Source of the DNA: Methylosinus sp. PW1
GTDB taxonomy: Bacteria > Pseudomonadota > Alphaproteobacteria > Rhizobiales > Beijerinckiaceae
Direction: 5' to 3'
Length of the DNA stretch: 64,000 bases
NCBI RefSeq assembly: GCF_000745215.1
Contig: NZ_JQNK01000009.1
Span: 1,240,001-1,304,000, forward strand
Shown: positions 1 to 8,921 of the stretch, in pieces
Layout: each line of letters opens with the position of its first letter
How positions within the stretch are numbered: the stretch's first letter is position 1
The notes under the pieces: model-generated
What the model saw: the letters and a program-made list of their open reading frames with translations, nothing else
Told to the model about the DNA's origin: nothing
The model's database searches: none
Position numbers and translations under genes: made by a program

Positions 1-2574
1 TCCAAAGCCTGGGACACGATGCAGGCGACCGATGCGCTCACGCGCCTCGCCGACGCCGCGCTTTCCGCTTCCATCGCCTTCACGCTGCGCGAGGCCGCCG
101 CCGCCGGCAAGCTCGAGCTCTATGACCAGCGCAGCCCCGAGCGCGGCTGCGGCTGGATATTCCTCGCCATGGGCAAGGAAGGCGCCTATGAGCTCAATTA
201 CTCTTCCGACATAGACATCATCGTCCTCTTCGACCGCTCGCGCGCGCGCGTCGCGCAGCCGAGCGAGGATGTCGATCTCTTCGTCAAAATGACGAAGCGC
301 GTCGTGCGCATTCTCTCGGAGATCACGCCGGACGGCTATGTGTTTCGCGTCGATCTGCGCCTGCGTCCCGACCCCGGCGCGACGCCCATCGCCATACCGC
401 TCGAGGCGGCCTTCTCTTACTATGAGAGCATGGGCCAGAATTGGGAACGCGCCGCCTTCATCAAGGCGCGCGCGGCGGCCGGCGACATTCCCGCCGGCGA
501 GGCTTTTCTGAAAGAGCTGTCTCCTTTCGTCTGGCGCAAGAATTTCGATTTCGCCGCCATCGCCGACGTGCATTCGATCAAGCGGCAGATTCACGCTTTC
601 AAAGGCCATGGCGAGATCGCCGCGCTGGGGCATGATCTCAAGCTCGGCCGCGGCGGCATTCGCGAGATCGAGTTTTTCGCGCAGACGCAGCAGCTCATCA
701 CCGGCGGACGCAATCCCGCATTGCGCGGCCGCGCGACATTGGAGACGCTGGACGCGCTTCTCGCCAATGGGTGGATCGAGCCGCGCGTGCGCGACGAGCT
801 GCGCGAGGCTTACGTGTTTCTGCGCGATATCGAGCATCGCATTCAAATGGTCGCCGACAAGCAGACGCATATTCTGCCGCGCGACGAGAAAGAGGCGCTG
901 CGCATCGCGCGCATGGCCGGCTTCGCCACGCTCGAGGATTTCACGCAGGCGCTAGTCGCGCATCTCGAGACGGTGCAGAGCCATTATTCGCATCTCTTCG
1001 AGAGCGCGCCGCAGCTTTCCTCGCAAACGGGCAATCTCGTCTTCACCGGCGGCGAGGACGATCCCGGCACGCTCGAAACATTATCGCGTCTCGGCTTCGC
1101 GCATCCCAAGACAGTGACGGAGACGATACGCGGGTGGCATTTCGGCCGCTACGCCGCGACGCGCTCCACCAAGGCGCGCGAGCGCCTGACCGAGCTGACG
1201 CCGGCGCTGCTCGAGGCGCTCGCCGCGACGGAGAACGCCGATCGGGCCTTTCTCGCTTTCGACAAATTGCTCGCCGGGCTTCCGGCCGGCGTGCAATTGT
1301 TTTCCGTGCTCCTCGCCAATCCGACGCTGCTGTCTTTGCTGACGGCGATCACCGGCGCCGCGCCCAAGCTCGCCGCCACCATCTCGCGGCGCCCGCGCGT
1401 GCTCGACGCCGTGCTGGAGCCGGCCTTTTTCGAGCATTTGCCCGATGAATCGGAGCTCGCCGCAGCGCTCGCGCGCAGCCTCGCCGAGACGCGCTCCTAT
1501 GAGGAGGCGCTCGACGCCGCGCGCGTCTTCGGACAGGAGCAGAAGTTTCTCGTCGGCGTGCGCGTCTTGACCGGCGCGCTCTCTGTGGCGGAGGCCGGCC
1601 TCGCCTATGCGCGGCTCGCCGAACGCCTCATCGCCGCTCTGCTGCCGCGCGTCGAGACAGAGCTCGCGCGCGCACATGGGCGCATCGCAGGCGGCCGCGC
1701 TTGCGTGGTCGCGCTGGGCAAGCTCGGCGGACGCGAGATGACCGCCGCTTCCGATCTCGATCTCATGCTGCTCTATGACTCCGATCCGCATGCCGAATCG
1801 GATGGCGAGCGGCCGCTCGCCACGCCCGCCTATTATGCGCGGCTGACGCAGAGGCTCATTTCCGCGCTGTCTGCGCCAATGGCGCAGGGCCTGCTCTATG
1901 AGGTCGATTTTCGGCTGCGGCCGTCCGGCAGCAAAGGGCCGCTGGCGGTGAGCCTGAAGGCTTTCGAGGACTATCACGCACATGAGGCGTGGAGCTGGGA
2001 GCATATGGCGCTGACGCGCGCGCGCGTCGTCGCCGGGCCGAGCGATTTCGCGACGATCGTCGAAGAAGCGATAAGCGCCGCGCTGACGCGTCCGCGCGAC
2101 GTCGAAAAGCTGCGCCAGGACGTTCTCGGTATGCGCGCCCGTCTCGAGCGCGACAAGCCGGCGAAGAGCCTTTGGGATTTGAAGCAGGCGCCGGGCGGGC
2201 TGATCGATGTCGAGTTCATCGCGCAATATTTGCAGCTTCGCCATGCGAACGCGCATCCGGCGTGCCTCTCCACCATGACATCGACCGCGCTGGAGCGACT
2301 TTCCGATCTCTCCCTATTGGACCCGAACGATGCCGCGACATTGATCGAAGCCGCGCGCCTCTATCAGAGCCTCACGCAATTGCTGCGGCTTTCGATTGAC
2401 AATGATTTCGATCCGGCGCATGCGCCGCGCGGTCTCGTCGAGCTGCTGCTGCGCGGCGGCGAGGCGGTGGATATCTCCCATCTCGAGGCGCAGATCGTGG
2501 AAACGCAGCGCGCGACGCGGGCGATTTTCCTGTCCATTCTCGGCGCCGAAAGCAAAGCAGCGCCCTCGCCCTGA
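1..2574 (+). CDS. glnE: Bifunctional glutamine synthetase adenylyltransferase/deadenylase (5' end outside window)
   Basis: GlnE adenylylates and deadenylylates glutamine synthetase in response to PII, setting nitrogen assimilation. The frame is open from base 1 with no convincing start, and about 857 residues are visible against roughly 950-990 in the family, so the N-terminus lies upstream. Two nucleotidyltransferase modules are present, as the family requires: the first metal-binding motif SSDIDIIV near nt 202-225 (deadenylase half) and the second ASDLDLMLLYD near nt 1747-1780 (adenylylase half). Each is followed by an RLRP-type segment (VDLRLRPD, VDFRLRPSG). It ends in a palindromic repeat and converges on the MFS gene downstream. 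The last codons and stop may derive from the repeat. Confidence 0.95.
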   Translation, partial: SKAWDTMQATDALTRLADAALSASIAFTLREAAAAGKLELYDQRSPERGCGWIFLAMGKEGAYELNYSSDIDIIVLFDRSRARVAQPSEDVDLFVKMTKRVVRILSEITPDGYVFRVDLRLRPDPGATPIAIPLEAAFSYYESMGQNWERAAFIKARAAAGDIPAGEAFLKELSPFVWRKNFDFAAIADVHSIKRQIHAFKGHGEIAALGHDLKLGRGGIREIEFFAQTQQLITGGRNPALRGRATLETLDALLANGWIEPRVRDELREAYVFLRDIEHRIQMVADKQTHILPRDEKEALRIARMAGFATLEDFTQALVAHLETVQSHYSHLFESAPQLSSQTGNLVFTGGEDDPGTLETLSRLGFAHPKTVTETIRGWHFGRYAATRSTKARERLTELTPALLEALAATENADRAFLAFDKLLAGLPAGVQLFSVLLANPTLLSLLTAITGAAPKLAATISRRPRVLDAVLEPAFFEHLPDESELAAALARSLAETRSYEEALDAARVFGQEQKFLVGVRVLTGALSVAEAGLAYARLAERLIAALLPRVETELARAHGRIAGGRACVVALGKLGGREMTAASDLDLMLLYDSDPHAESDGERPLATPAYYARLTQRLISALSAPMAQGLLYEVDFRLRPSGSKGPLAVSLKAFEDYHAHEAWSWEHMALTRARVVAGPSDFATIVEEAISAALTRPRDVEKLRQDVLGMRARLERDKPAKSLWDLKQAPGGLIDVEFIAQYLQLRHANAHPACLSTMTSTALERLSDLSLLDPNDAATLIEAARLYQSLTQLLRLSIDNDFDPAHAPRGLVELLLRGGEAVDISHLEAQIVETQRATRAIFLSILGAESKAAPSP

Positions 2575-2680
2575 GGAGCCGGCGAAGCCGGCGTCTCGAA
2601 GGGTCGACCGCGTCGCCTTCTGGAGCATCCTTCGAGGCTTTTTGCCTCCCGCAAAAAGCGCCTCAGGATGAGGGGACGCA
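2571..2680. repeat. Compound palindromic intergenic repeat between convergent glnE and MFS gene
   Basis: Two palindromic modules lie side by side. The first (about 2576-2596) is GCCGGC-GAA-GCCGGC with GAG/CTC flanks. The second (2626-2670) begins CATCCTTCGAGGC and ends GCCTCAGGATG around an inner TTTTTGC/GCAAAAA pair. This layout matches dispersed repeats common between genes in alphaproteobacteria. Because the flanking genes converge, the hairpins could also act as a two-way transcription stop. The glnE stop codon lies inside the first module. Confidence 0.7.
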
Positions 2681-2685
2681 TTCCA

Positions 2686-3996
2686 TCAGCGATCGACGAG
2701 CCGTGACGGAATCGCGCTGATGACGAGCATCGCGCTCATGGCCATGAACAGCGCCAGCGCATAGAGCCCGTAATCGGCGCGCTGGGTCTGATCCTTGATG
2801 AAGCCGACCATATAGGGGCTGGCGAAGCCCGCGAGATTTCCCACCGAATTGATGAGCGCTATGCCGCCCGCCGCGGCGACGCCGCGCAGAAAGGCGGTCG
2901 GGCAGCTCCAGAACAATGGCAGCGCCGTCATCGTGCCGGCGCTCGCCACAGTGAGCGCGATCAGCGCCGTCGCCGTGTCGGCGGCGAAGAGCCCGCTGGC
3001 GACGAGGCCGACGGCGCCCAAGGCGCAAGGCAGAGCGAGATGCCAGCGGCGCTCGCGATATTTGTCGGCGCTGATTCCGCCCAATAGCATGGCGACGCTG
3101 GCGACGGCGTAGGGCGCGGCCGACAAGAGGCCGATGTCGAGCGGCCGGCTGACGCCCGTCGCCTGAACCAGCGTCGGCAGCCAGAAGCCGACGCCATAGA
3201 GCCCCATCACAATTCCGAAATAGACGAGACATAAAACCCAGACCTTGGCGTCGCGCATCGCATCGCGGAAGGAATGGGACGCATGGGCGGCGTGATCGGC
3301 GGCGAGATTATCGGCGAGCAGCCTCTTTTCGCTGTCCGACAGCCAGCCGGCTTTTTCGATATTGTCCTCCAGCGCGAAAAAGACGATCGCGCCAACCAGA
3401 ATGGACGGCAGCCCCTCGATGAGGAACATCCAGCGCCACCCCGAAAGCCCGTGAGCGCCGTCGAGATTCTGCAAGATCCAGCCCGAGAGCGGCCCGCCGA
3501 TGACGCCGGCGAGCGGCACCGCCATCATCAGCAGCGCCGTGATGCGGCCGCGGCGCGCGGCGGGAAACCAATAGGTGAGATAGAGGATGGCGCCGGGAAA
3601 GAAGCCGGCCTCGGCGACGCCGAGCAGAAAGCGCATGACGTAGAACATGAGCGGCGTCGAGACGAGCATTGTCGCCGCGGAGGCAAGCCCCCAGGTGACG
3701 AGAATGCGCGCGATCCAGCGCCGCGCGCCGACGCGATGCAGGATCAGATTGCTCGGAATCTCGAACAGGAAATAGCCGATGAAGAAAACGCCGGCGCCGA
3801 GCCCATAGACGCTCTCGCTGAACTTCAGATCACCGACCATCTGCAGCTTGGCGAAGCCGACATTCACGCGATCGAGATAAGCGAGGATGTAGCAGAGAAA
3901 GAGCAGCGGCAGCACGCGCCGCGTGACCTTGGCGTAGACGCGCTGCTCGAGAGCGGCCGACGAAGCGGCCCCGTGGAGCGGCGGAACGAGAGTCAT
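2686..3996 (-). CDS. MFS transporter, anion:cation symporter (ACS) type
   Basis: A 436-residue inner-membrane permease with about 12 hydrophobic segments and a charged central loop, the usual length for the major facilitator superfamily. The first transmembrane region carries YLDRVNVGFAK, the signature of the anion:cation symporter family that imports organic anions such as phthalate, glucarate, tartrate or 4-hydroxyphenylacetate. The substrate cannot be deduced because no catabolic gene lies beside it. It is transcribed alone, convergent with glnE and divergent from the parvulin gene across a 249-bp gap. Confidence 0.85.
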   Translation of the reverse strand: MTLVPPLHGAASSAALEQRVYAKVTRRVLPLLFLCYILAYLDRVNVGFAKLQMVGDLKFSESVYGLGAGVFFIGYFLFEIPSNLILHRVGARRWIARILVTWGLASAATMLVSTPLMFYVMRFLLGVAEAGFFPGAILYLTYWFPAARRGRITALLMMAVPLAGVIGGPLSGWILQNLDGAHGLSGWRWMFLIEGLPSILVGAIVFFALEDNIEKAGWLSDSEKRLLADNLAADHAAHASHSFRDAMRDAKVWVLCLVYFGIVMGLYGVGFWLPTLVQATGVSRPLDIGLLSAAPYAVASVAMLLGGISADKYRERRWHLALPCALGAVGLVASGLFAADTATALIALTVASAGTMTALPLFWSCPTAFLRGVAAAGGIALINSVGNLAGFASPYMVGFIKDQTQRADYGLYALALFMAMSAMLVISAIPSRLVDR

Positions 3997-4076
3997 GATG
4001 TTTCCCCCGGCTCGCGCGCAGGCGGAGATTTCCCGAGCGGAGCCGGAAGAACCTCCCGGCTACGGCGCGAGCGGCG

Positions 4077-4106
4077 TTGCGCGACCCTCGACCCTTGCAA
4101 TATAAT
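4077..4106 (+). promoter_or_regulatory. Putative sigma-70 promoter for the parvulin gene
   Basis: TTGCGC at 4077-4082, an 18-bp spacer and TATAAT at 4101-4106. The same TTGCGC-N18-TATAAx layout occurs upstream of rimP at 8844-8873. It would give a leader of roughly 130 nt containing the hairpin at 4203-4226. Prediction by eye only. Confidence 0.5.
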
Positions 4107-4202
4107 CTTGACCAATTCCATAGAGACGACGCCGATCCTCGTCTCCGCGCCCAAATTTCCGTGTTCCCCTTTGCGGAGTCTTGCTCTAGTGGAACGCTGT
4201 TC

Positions 4203-4226
4203 GCGACAGGCCTCCCCGCCTGTCGC
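4203..4226 (+). promoter_or_regulatory. Hairpin just upstream of the parvulin ribosome binding site
   Basis: A perfect 9-bp stem GCGACAGGC/GCCTGTCGC with a short loop, followed at once by ACTTTTGTT and then the TTGGAG ribosome binding site. A stem plus T-rich tail here could be an attenuator or could stabilise the mRNA. The same arm sequence occurs in inverted order in the palindrome at 19540-19571. Confidence 0.5.
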
Positions 4227-4245
4227 ACTTTTGTTGGAGACCATC

Positions 4246-5130
4246 ATGCCTCACCTCAAGACCACGCGTCTCGGCAGCCGGGGCGTCCTCGCCGCGATCG
4301 GCGTCCTCGCTCTGCTGGCGATGGGCGCGGCCCCGGCGCAGGCCAAGGTCCTCGCCAAGGTCAATGGCGTCGACATCACCGACGAAGACGTGAAAATCGC
4401 GCTCGACGATCTGGGGGCGGGTCTGCCGCGGCAGCTGGAGGGCAAGGCGCGCGAGAATTATATTCTCGATTTCCTCATCGACGAGCAGCTCGTCGTGCAG
4501 AAGGCGCAGCGCGACAAGCTCGGCGAGACGCCGGATTTCGCCAAGAAGCTCGCCTATTTGCGCGACAAGGCGCTGATGGAGGCGCTGCTCGGCAAGGTCT
4601 CCAAGGACGCCACCACAGAGGCCGCCGTCAAGAAGACCTATGACGAGGCCGCCAAGAATCAGAAGCCCGAGACCGAGATCCACGCGCATCACATTCTGGT
4701 GACGACGGAGGACGAGGCCAAGGCCGCGCAAAAGCGCGTGAAGGGCGGCGAGGATTTCGGCAAGGTCGCGACCGAGCTGTCCAAGGACACGGGCGCGCAG
4801 GGCGGCGATCTCGGCTGGTTCACCAAGGACCGCATGGTGCCGGAATTCGGCGAGGCGGCCTTCAAGCTGGAGCCGGGGCAGATCTCCGATCCGGTGAAGA
4901 CGCAATTCGGCTGGCATATCATCAAGCTGGACCAGAAGCGCCCGAAAGTCTTCCCGCCGCTGGACCAGGTGCGCGACCAGGTCTCCCGCTATGTGGCGCA
5001 GAAGGCCCAGTCGGACCTCATCGTCGAGCTGCGCCAGGGCGCCAAGATCGAGCGCACCGAGCCGCCGGCCGCCGAAGCCAAGCCGGGCGACAAGCCCGCC
5101 GAGGCCAAGCCCGCCGAGAAGAAGAAATAG
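4246..5130 (+). CDS. Periplasmic parvulin-type peptidyl-prolyl cis-trans isomerase (PpiC/SurA-like)
   Basis: A 294-residue secreted foldase. Residues 1 to about 29 form a signal peptide ending APAQA-K. A SurA_N-like helical region follows, then a parvulin domain at about 146-235 with the hallmarks HAHHILV, GGDLGWF and FGWHIIKL, and an Ala/Lys/Pro-rich tail ending in KKK. The family isomerises peptidyl-proline bonds in exported proteins and helps outer-membrane protein folding. The frame is open nearly 1 kb further upstream, but that part overlaps the MFS gene and lacks a ribosome binding site. The start at 4246 follows TTGGAG and opens directly with the signal peptide. Confidence 0.9.
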   Translation: MPHLKTTRLGSRGVLAAIGVLALLAMGAAPAQAKVLAKVNGVDITDEDVKIALDDLGAGLPRQLEGKARENYILDFLIDEQLVVQKAQRDKLGETPDFAKKLAYLRDKALMEALLGKVSKDATTEAAVKKTYDEAAKNQKPETEIHAHHILVTTEDEAKAAQKRVKGGEDFGKVATELSKDTGAQGGDLGWFTKDRMVPEFGEAAFKLEPGQISDPVKTQFGWHIIKLDQKRPKVFPPLDQVRDQVSRYVAQKAQSDLIVELRQGAKIERTEPPAAEAKPGDKPAEAKPAEKKK

Positions 5131-5157
5131 TCATCGGACGGTTGTGACCGAAGAGTA

Positions 5158-5179
5158 GTGAGTGGGGACGCCCACTCAC
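5158..5179 (+). promoter_or_regulatory. Perfect hairpin in the argJ leader
   Basis: A 9-bp perfect inverted repeat GTGAGTGGG/CCCACTCAC with a 4-nt GACG loop, 27 nt after the parvulin stop and 53 nt before argJ. No T-run follows, so it is a weak terminator candidate. It may separate or modulate expression of the two genes. Confidence 0.45.
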
Positions 5180-5232
5180 GCTCGCCACTCTATCCCCCTT
5201 CGCTCTCGCTTTTTCAGGACCTATACCGCCCC

Positions 5233-6480
5233 ATGGCCAAGGCCGCCCCCATTTCGCCGCTCGCCCCCAAGACCTATCCCGACATTCCGCCGATCGCCGG
5301 CGTCCGCTTCGCGGTGGCGCAAGCGGGCATACGCTACGCCGGGCGCACCGACGCCATGCTCGCCCTCTTCGACGAGGGCACGCAGGTCGCCGGCGTGTTC
5401 ACGCGCTCCAAATGCCCCTCGGCTCCGGTCGATTGGTGCCGGGCGCGGCTCGAGGGCGGCAAGGCGCGGGCGCTGCTCGTCAATTCCGGCAACGCCAACG
5501 CCTTTACCGGCAAGGCCGGCAAGGAGGCGACGAAGCTCTCCGCCAAGCTCGTCGCCGCAGCCGCCCGCGTGCCGGAGAAGCAGGTCTTCCTCGCCTCCAC
5601 AGGCGTCATCGGCGAGCCGCTCGACGCGACGAAATTCGAGCCCGTGCTGGGCAAGCTCGTGGCCGAGGCGCGCGGCGACGCTTGGCGCGAGGCCGCTTCG
5701 GCGATCATGACCACCGACACCTATCCCAAGCTCGCGACCCGCGTCGCCAAGCTCGGCGACGTCGAGGTGCGCCTGGCGGGCGTCGCCAAGGGCGCGGGCA
5801 TGATCGCGCCGGACATGGCGACCATGCTCTCCTTCGTCTTCACCGACGCGCCGATCGACGCTGAGGTTCTGCAGAACCTCTTGTCGAAATCGGTGCAGAG
5901 CTCGTTCAACGCCATCACCGTGGACAGCGACACCTCCACCTCGGACACGCTGCTGCTCTTCGCCACGGGCGCGGCGGCCGAGCGCGGCGCCCCGCATATC
6001 GAGAAGGCGAGCGATCGCCGCCTCGAGGATTTCCGCCGCGCGCTGGACGAGGTTCTGCTCGATCTCGCGCATCAGGTGGTGAAGGACGGCGAAGGCGCGC
6101 GCAAATTCGTCGAGGTGACGGTGATGGGCGCCGAGAGCGCCAAGGCGGCGAAGCGCATCGCCCTCTCCATCGCCAATTCGCCGCTGGTGAAGACGGCGGT
6201 GGCCGGCGAGGACGCCAATTGGGGCCGCGTGGTGATGGCGGTCGGCAAATCCGGCGAGGCCGCCGACCGCGACAAGCTGGCCATATGGTTCGGCGACATT
6301 CGCGTCGCCCATAAGGGCCTGCGCGACCCAGACTATGACGAGGCGGAAGTCTCGCAGATCATGAAACGCGACGAGATCGCCATCCATGTCGACATCGGCC
6401 TCGGCTCCGGCGCCGCGCGCGTGTGGACCTGCGATCTGACGAAGGAATATATCGCCATCAACGGCGACTATCGCAGCTGA
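5233..6480 (+). CDS. argJ: Bifunctional glutamate N-acetyltransferase/ornithine acetyltransferase
   Basis: ArgJ transfers the acetyl group from N-acetylornithine to glutamate, recycling acetyl in arginine synthesis. Bifunctional forms can also use acetyl-CoA. The protein is 415 residues, normal for the family. It carries the self-cleavage region [14 protein letters not shown], with the conserved nucleophile Thr near residue 197 that becomes the N-terminus of the beta chain. Other conserved stretches are [19 protein letters not shown] and the C-terminal [15 protein letters not shown] at 5158 is in frame but would add 25 atypical residues and lies in the hairpin, so the ATG at 5233 was chosen. 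Confidence 0.95.
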   Translation: MAKAAPISPLAPKTYPDIPPIAGVRFAVAQAGIRYAGRTDAMLALFDEGTQVAGVFTRSKCPSAPVDWCRARLEGGKARALLVNSGNANAFTGKAGKEATKLSAKLVAAAARVPEKQVFLASTGVIGEPLDATKFEPVLGKLVAEARGDAWREAASAIMTTDTYPKLATRVAKLGDVEVRLAGVAKGAGMIAPDMATMLSFVFTDAPIDAEVLQNLLSKSVQSSFNAITVDSDTSTSDTLLLFATGAAAERGAPHIEKASDRRLEDFRRALDEVLLDLAHQVVKDGEGARKFVEVTVMGAESAKAAKRIALSIANSPLVKTAVAGEDANWGRVVMAVGKSGEAADRDKLAIWFGDIRVAHKGLRDPDYDEAEVSQIMKRDEIAIHVDIGLGSGAARVWTCDLTKEYIAINGDYRS

Positions 6481-6501
6481 TCGTTTCCTTCGCGAACCTT
6501 T

Positions 6502-6525
6502 CCTTCTCCCGCCTGCGGGAGAAGG
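6502..6525. repeat. GCGGGAGAAGG palindromic repeat, copy 1
   Basis: A perfect inverted repeat with arms CCTTCTCCCGC and GCGGGAGAAGG around CT, 22 bp after the argJ stop. The same arms recur at 17906-17930 and 19488-19511, with variants at 16955-16977, 40774-40795 and 40888-40903. It is a dispersed REP-like element that could also serve as a terminator stem. Confidence 0.7.
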
Positions 6526-6634
6526 AGCGCGCGTGACATGGGCGCGTGACATGCGCTCGTGACCTGTTCGTCATCGCAGCGTTTCGAGAATCGGCTTCTA
6601 CTCGCCTCGGCTCGGGCGGCGAGGAAGCGGACCT

Positions 6635-7333
6635 ATGGTTTTCCCCCATGCTGTAGAAGCGGTTCTCTTCGACATGGACGGCACGCTGCTCGACACGGAG
6701 CGGCTCTATGTCGACGCCTGGATCGCCGCCGGCCGCGCCGTCGGCCATGAGATCACCGAGGCTTTCTGCCATCGCATGATCGGCAAGCCGATGCAGGATT
6801 GCGAGACGATGATGATCGAGCGCTTCGGCGCCGATTTCCCGCTCGACGCCTGCATAGAAGCCTGCGGCGCCTATGTCGCCCGCGCCTCGCGCTCCGGCGT
6901 GCCGCTGAAGGAAGGCGCGCGCGAGCTGGTCGATTATCTCACGGCGATGAATATTCCGCTCGCCATCGCCACCTCCTCGCGGCGGCCGACCGCGGAGCAT
7001 CATCTGAGCCGCTGCGGGCTGCTCTCGCACTTCTCTGCGCTGGTGACGCGCGACGATGTTCAGCGCGGCAAGCCGCATCCCGAATCCTATCTGCGCGCCG
7101 CGCGCGCGCTCGGCAAGGAGCCGCGGCGTTGCCTCGCGCTCGAGGATTCGCCGACCGGCCTGCGCTCGGCCGCCGCCTCCGGCGCGATGACGATCATGGC
7201 GCCCGATGTTCTGCAGCCCTCCGCCGAGGAGCGCGCCCTCTGCCTCGCTGTCGTCGCCAGCCTGCGCGATGTGCTCGAAATGCTGCGCGCGCATGCGGAC
7301 ACGCAGTGGCCCCTAGGCGCCATTGCGCGATGA
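6635..7333 (+). CDS. HAD-superfamily hydrolase, phosphatase/phosphoglucomutase-like
   Basis: A 232-residue cytosolic haloacid-dehalogenase-fold enzyme. Motif I is FDMDGTLLDTE, with the nucleophile near Asp13 and acid/base near Asp15. Motif II is the Thr/Ser-Ser in IATSSRRP, motif III is the Lys in RGKPHPE (about residue 146), and motif IV is LEDSPTGL (Glu-Asp near 170-171). The helical cap inserted after motif I places it among beta-phosphoglucomutase/phosphoglycolate-phosphatase-like enzymes. The exact phosphorylated substrate cannot be assigned. It stands alone between argJ and a lipoprotein gene. Confidence 0.85.
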   Translation: MVFPHAVEAVLFDMDGTLLDTERLYVDAWIAAGRAVGHEITEAFCHRMIGKPMQDCETMMIERFGADFPLDACIEACGAYVARASRSGVPLKEGARELVDYLTAMNIPLAIATSSRRPTAEHHLSRCGLLSHFSALVTRDDVQRGKPHPESYLRAARALGKEPRRCLALEDSPTGLRSAAASGAMTIMAPDVLQPSAEERALCLAVVASLRDVLEMLRAHADTQWPLGAIAR

Positions 7334-7396
7334 CGCGCTTCGTTTCGGTTTTTAGACTTCATGCCGACGCGACACGCTCGCGAAGAGACGAAGATC

Positions 7397-7798
7397 ATGC
7401 CCCCGCGCCATCCGCTTTTGGTCATCGCTCCTTTCGGCTTGTCATTATCGCTCGCCGCCTGCGCCGGCGCCTATGAGGAGGCGCGCGACTATGCCGCCGC
7501 CTCCGGCGTCGTCGTGGAGAAGAGCGTGGACTCTCCCGCCAAGAAAGCCAAAGCGAAAAAGGCCGGGAAAAAGACCGCCGGCAAGAAGAAGCCCGCCGAG
7601 AAAGCGGCGGTCGAGAAGGACGCGAAGGCTCCGCCCGCCGTCGGCGCCTGCGTCACCTATCAGTTCATGGGCGGGGCCGATTGCGAGGAGGCGATCGCCA
7701 AGCGCGATTGCTACGACAAGCGCAGCAATGTCGTCGATTGGCGCAAGGAAATGAGCTGCGCCGCGGCCTTTCTCTCGCCGCCCGAGAAGAAACCTTAA
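7397..7798 (+). CDS. Small predicted lipoprotein with Lys/Ala-rich linker
   Basis: A 133-residue protein of unknown function. The start at 7397 puts a hydrophobic signal directly before the lipobox LAAC (Cys near residue 22), predicting lipid anchoring. A highly charged Lys/Ala linker of about 35 residues follows, then a compact C-terminal part with several cysteines (GACVTYQF, GADCEEAI, RDCYDKR, MSCAAAF), suggesting disulfides in the periplasm. An in-frame ATG at 7361 would add 12 residues before the signal and is less likely. No family recognised. Confidence 0.7.
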   Translation: MPPRHPLLVIAPFGLSLSLAACAGAYEEARDYAAASGVVVEKSVDSPAKKAKAKKAGKKTAGKKKPAEKAAVEKDAKAPPAVGACVTYQFMGGADCEEAIAKRDCYDKRSNVVDWRKEMSCAAAFLSPPEKKP

Positions 7799-7873
7799 AA
7801 TAGCTCGAGCCTTGCCTCGGCCGGACGAAGCGGCGACATTGGCCGCGCATTCGCCGCAACGAGGCCATTCCCC

Positions 7874-8386
7874 ATGCGTTCCGCCGCCCTCTGCGTCGCC
7901 CTCGCGCCGCTCGCTCTCTCCGCCTGCAACAGCGCCGCGCCGGAAATGCGCTTCGATCCCGCCGAGGCCGCCTTCATCAGGCAGGAGGGCAAGGCGACGA
8001 TCGAAGGTCAGGCCTTTCTGCGCGACCAGCAGGGCAAGACGAATGTGCGCTACGCCGCCGGCGAGGTGGTGCGGCTCATTCCCGCGACCGCCTATGCGCA
8101 GGCGCGCATCTCGCAATTCTACGGCAAGCGCAAATTCATCCCGGCCCTGCTCATGCCGACGCCGACGCAGGAGGCCGAATATGCGGCCTACACGCGCACG
8201 ACCAAGGCGGGCGCGACCGGCCGCTTCACTTTCGACAAGGTCGCGCCGGGCCGCTATTTCGTGACGACGCAGCTCACTTGGCTTCCCAAGGGCGGCTTGA
8301 TCAGCGAGGGCGGCGCGATGTACGACGAGATTGTCGTCACCGGCAAGGAGACCGATCCGATCGAGGTCGTGCTCTCCGGCAATTAA
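7874..8386 (+). CDS. Predicted lipoprotein, carboxypeptidase-regulatory-like beta fold
   Basis: A 170-residue protein with an N-terminal signal and lipobox LSAC (Cys near residue 18). The body includes FLRDQQGKT and GRFTFDKVAPGRYFVTTQ, the pattern of a carboxypeptidase-regulatory-like (transthyretin-type) beta-sandwich in which an added value is followed by G-x-F-x-F-x-x-V-x-P-G-x-Y. Such domains occur in surface proteins, but no catalytic role is evident. It follows the other lipoprotein gene by 75 bp and mutT follows 11 bp after its stop, so co-transcription is likely. Confidence 0.7.
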   Translation: MRSAALCVALAPLALSACNSAAPEMRFDPAEAAFIRQEGKATIEGQAFLRDQQGKTNVRYAAGEVVRLIPATAYAQARISQFYGKRKFIPALLMPTPTQEAEYAAYTRTTKAGATGRFTFDKVAPGRYFVTTQLTWLPKGGLISEGGAMYDEIVVTGKETDPIEVVLSGN

Positions 8387-8397
8387 AGGGAAACGCT

Positions 8398-8799
8398 TTG
8401 TCTCTGCTTCTCGTGGTCGCCGCCGCGCTCGTCGATCCGCAAGGCCGCGTGCTGATCGCTCAGCGTCCGCAAGGCAAGCAGCTCGCCGGCCTGTGGGAGT
8501 TCCCCGGCGGCAAGCTCGACCCCGGCGAGCGGCCGGAGCAGGCGCTGGCGCGCGAGCTGGCCGAGGAGCTGGGCATAGAGGTGGAGACAGCCGATCTCGC
8601 GCCGCTGACCTTCGCCAGCCACGGCTATGAGACGTTTCATCTGCTGATGCCGCTCTACCTCTGCCGGCGCTGGCGCGGCGCGCCGCACGCCCGCGAGGGC
8701 CAAGCGCTCGCCTGGATGAGGCCGAGCGAGCTCGATGCGGCGCAAATGCCGCCCGCCGACGCGCCGCTGATCGCCCCGCTGGCGGCGTTGCTGGGGTGA
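8398..8799 (+). CDS. mutT: 8-oxo-dGTP diphosphatase (Nudix)
   Basis: A 133-residue Nudix hydrolase expected to remove 8-oxo-dGTP from the nucleotide pool and so prevent A:T to C:G mutations. The Nudix box GX5EX7REUXEEXGU is complete, running from GGKLDPGE to LAEELGI, preceded by RPQGKQLAGLWEFPGGK, which is typical of MutT. The start is a TTG at 8398: it follows AAAGGG by a good spacing, and the longer frame upstream overlaps the lipoprotein gene out of register. The C-terminus has the WMRPSEL element seen in MutT. Confidence 0.88.
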   Translation: MSLLLVVAAALVDPQGRVLIAQRPQGKQLAGLWEFPGGKLDPGERPEQALARELAEELGIEVETADLAPLTFASHGYETFHLLMPLYLCRRWRGAPHAREGQALAWMRPSELDAAQMPPADAPLIAPLAALLG

Positions 8800-8843
8800 G
8801 CGGCGCGAGTTGACTCATGCCGCGGCGCCGCCGAGCATTTTTC

Positions 8844-8873
8844 TTGCGCCGGCGCGCGATCCCGGTGTATAAG
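8844..8873 (+). promoter_or_regulatory. Putative sigma-70 promoter of the rimP-nusA-infB operon
   Basis: TTGCGC at 8844-8849, 18 bp, then TATAAG at 8868-8873. Transcription would start near 8880, giving a leader of about 105 nt before rimP that contains the hairpin and T-run at 8922-8953. Confidence 0.5.
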
Positions 8874-8921
8874 CGCCTCGTTCTATCTCATAACGGTCAT
8901 TCTCGGATGATCGCTGCTTGA

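Noticed and set aside
2571..2680. Compound repeat as an insertion-sequence end
   Set aside because: No transposase frame and no target duplication are visible; it fits a short palindromic repeat.
3274..4245. Long upstream extension of the parvulin reading frame
   Set aside because: It overlaps the MFS gene in antisense, lacks a ribosome binding site and precedes a clear signal peptide start at 4246.
5158..5232. GTG at 5158 as the argJ start
   Set aside because: It lies in the hairpin stem, adds 25 atypical residues and has no ribosome binding site; ATG 5233 fits the family.
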